From Pseudomonadota bacterium (lineage in GTDB: Bacteria; Pseudomonadota; Alphaproteobacteria; Acetobacterales; Acetobacteraceae): 6,138 bases of DNA. Both the position numbers and the translations under genes were made by a program. The DNA lies in assembly GCA_023390705.1 (NCBI GenBank), contig JAEWCI010000624.1, positions 1 to 6,138 on the forward strand, written 5' to 3'. The notes under the pieces are model-generated. The model was not told the origin of the DNA, searched no databases, and saw nothing but the letters and a program-made list of their open reading frames with translations. This document shows positions 5,642-6,138 of this stretch, piece after piece (the first letter of the stretch is position 1; every line of letters starts with the position of its first letter).

Positions 5642-6138
5642 ATGAGCGCCTATCTGAGAATGCGCCAGATCTGCCTGGCCGCGCCGGCGCTGCGGCCGGC
5701 GGTGGAGGACATCACCGCCGTGCTCGGCACCGAGGTCTGCTACCGCGACCCGGGCGTTGCGAAATACGGGCTGGAGAACGCGCTCTTCGCCCTTGGCCCG
5801 GATGTGTTGGAAGTGGTGGCGCCGACCCAGGAAGGCACCGCGGTCGGCCGCTTCCTGGAGCGCACCGGCGGCCGTGGCGGCTACATGGCCATCCTCGATT
5901 GCGACGACCCGGAACGGCGCCAGGCCCATGCCGCGGCCATGGGCGTGCGCACCACCCACCTCATCCAGCACGACGGCTATTACGGCGCGCAGTTGCACCC
6001 CCGCGACTGCCGCGGCGCCATGGTGGAGTTCAACCGCACCGAGGGCGGCGAGGACCTGGCCGGCCCCTACCATCCCGCCGGGCCGGACTGGCCGGCGGTG
6101 GTGGCCCGCAGTGCCGGTGCGCCCACCCTGCTGGTGAC
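5642..6138 (+). CDS. VOC-family (glyoxalase-fold) protein, 3' end outside window
   Basis: A partial gene: 165 codons are visible and the frame is still open at the right edge. The protein resembles glyoxalase/dioxygenase-like VOC proteins, built from two beta-alpha-beta-beta-beta modules. The first module begins with the strand-helix RQICLAAPALRPAVEDI (8-24) and ends with LEVVAP (56-61). The second begins at GGYMAILDCDD (79-89) and ends with LHPRDCRGAMVEFN (118-131). In metal-dependent members the four ligands are usually His, Glu, His, Glu; by my alignment these positions hold Gln9, Glu57, Tyr81 and Glu129, so both histidines are missing. The segment after about residue 140 (GPYHPAGPDW) opens a further region, possibly a second domain beyond the window. 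Substrate and reaction are unknown. It is transcribed divergently from the small membrane-protein/ndh pair. Confidence 0.85.
   Translation, partial: MSAYLRMRQICLAAPALRPAVEDITAVLGTEVCYRDPGVAKYGLENALFALGPDVLEVVAPTQEGTAVGRFLERTGGRGGYMAILDCDDPERRQAHAAAMGVRTTHLIQHDGYYGAQLHPRDCRGAMVEFNRTEGGEDLAGPYHPAGPDWPAVVARSAGAPTLLV

Noticed and set aside
5366..6073. N-terminal extension of the small membrane-protein frame
   Set aside because: The frame is open but opposes the VOC gene, whose own frame is clearly protein-like. A good Shine-Dalgarno places the start at 5365.
5757..6137. Plus-strand open frame of 126 codons near the right edge
   Set aside because: It is out of frame with the VOC gene and composed mostly of Arg, Pro, Ala, Ser and Trp. 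The VOC frame from 5642 has a ribosome binding site and VOC-fold pattern.

Overview
This 6.1 kb window is very GC-rich, with codon third positions almost always G or C. It looks like an alphaproteobacterial chromosome, most likely an Acetobacteraceae/Roseomonas-type organism. That placement is an inference from base composition, from two Bug/TctC-type binding proteins with twin-arginine signal peptides, and from the gene types; no taxonomic marker gene is present.

Layout from left to right. Positions 1-78 hold no gene I can support, but they carry two hairpins. The one at 48-72 lies just past the stop of a leftward major facilitator superfamily (MFS) permease (79-1290) and is its probable terminator. 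A divergent spacer (1291-1534) separates that permease from two tandem rightward genes for periplasmic Bug/TctC-family solute receptors (1535-2527 and 2632-3618). The 104-base gap between the receptor genes contains a perfect 12-bp inverted repeat. The second receptor gene ends 6 bases from the end of a convergent leftward gene for a type II NADH dehydrogenase (3625-4971). Directly upstream of that gene, on the same strand and 22 bases away, is a small gene for a tail-anchored membrane protein of unknown function (4994-5365), so the two probably form an operon. A second divergent spacer (5366-5641) leads to a rightward vicinal-oxygen-chelate (VOC/glyoxalase-fold) protein gene that runs off the window at 6138.

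Functional reading. The left half concerns uptake or sensing of small carboxylates: two orphan receptors with no TctA/TctB membrane partners in view, plus a divergent MFS permease. The right half pairs a respiratory flavoprotein (NADH to quinone electron transfer, non-proton-pumping) with a small membrane protein, next to a divergent VOC protein that lacks two of the four usual metal ligands. Most of the window is ordinary metabolism and transport. I see no CRISPR array, tRNA, rRNA, transposase or defence locus. The points most worth following up are the inverted repeat between the receptor genes, the small protein coupled to ndh, and the incomplete metal site of the VOC protein.
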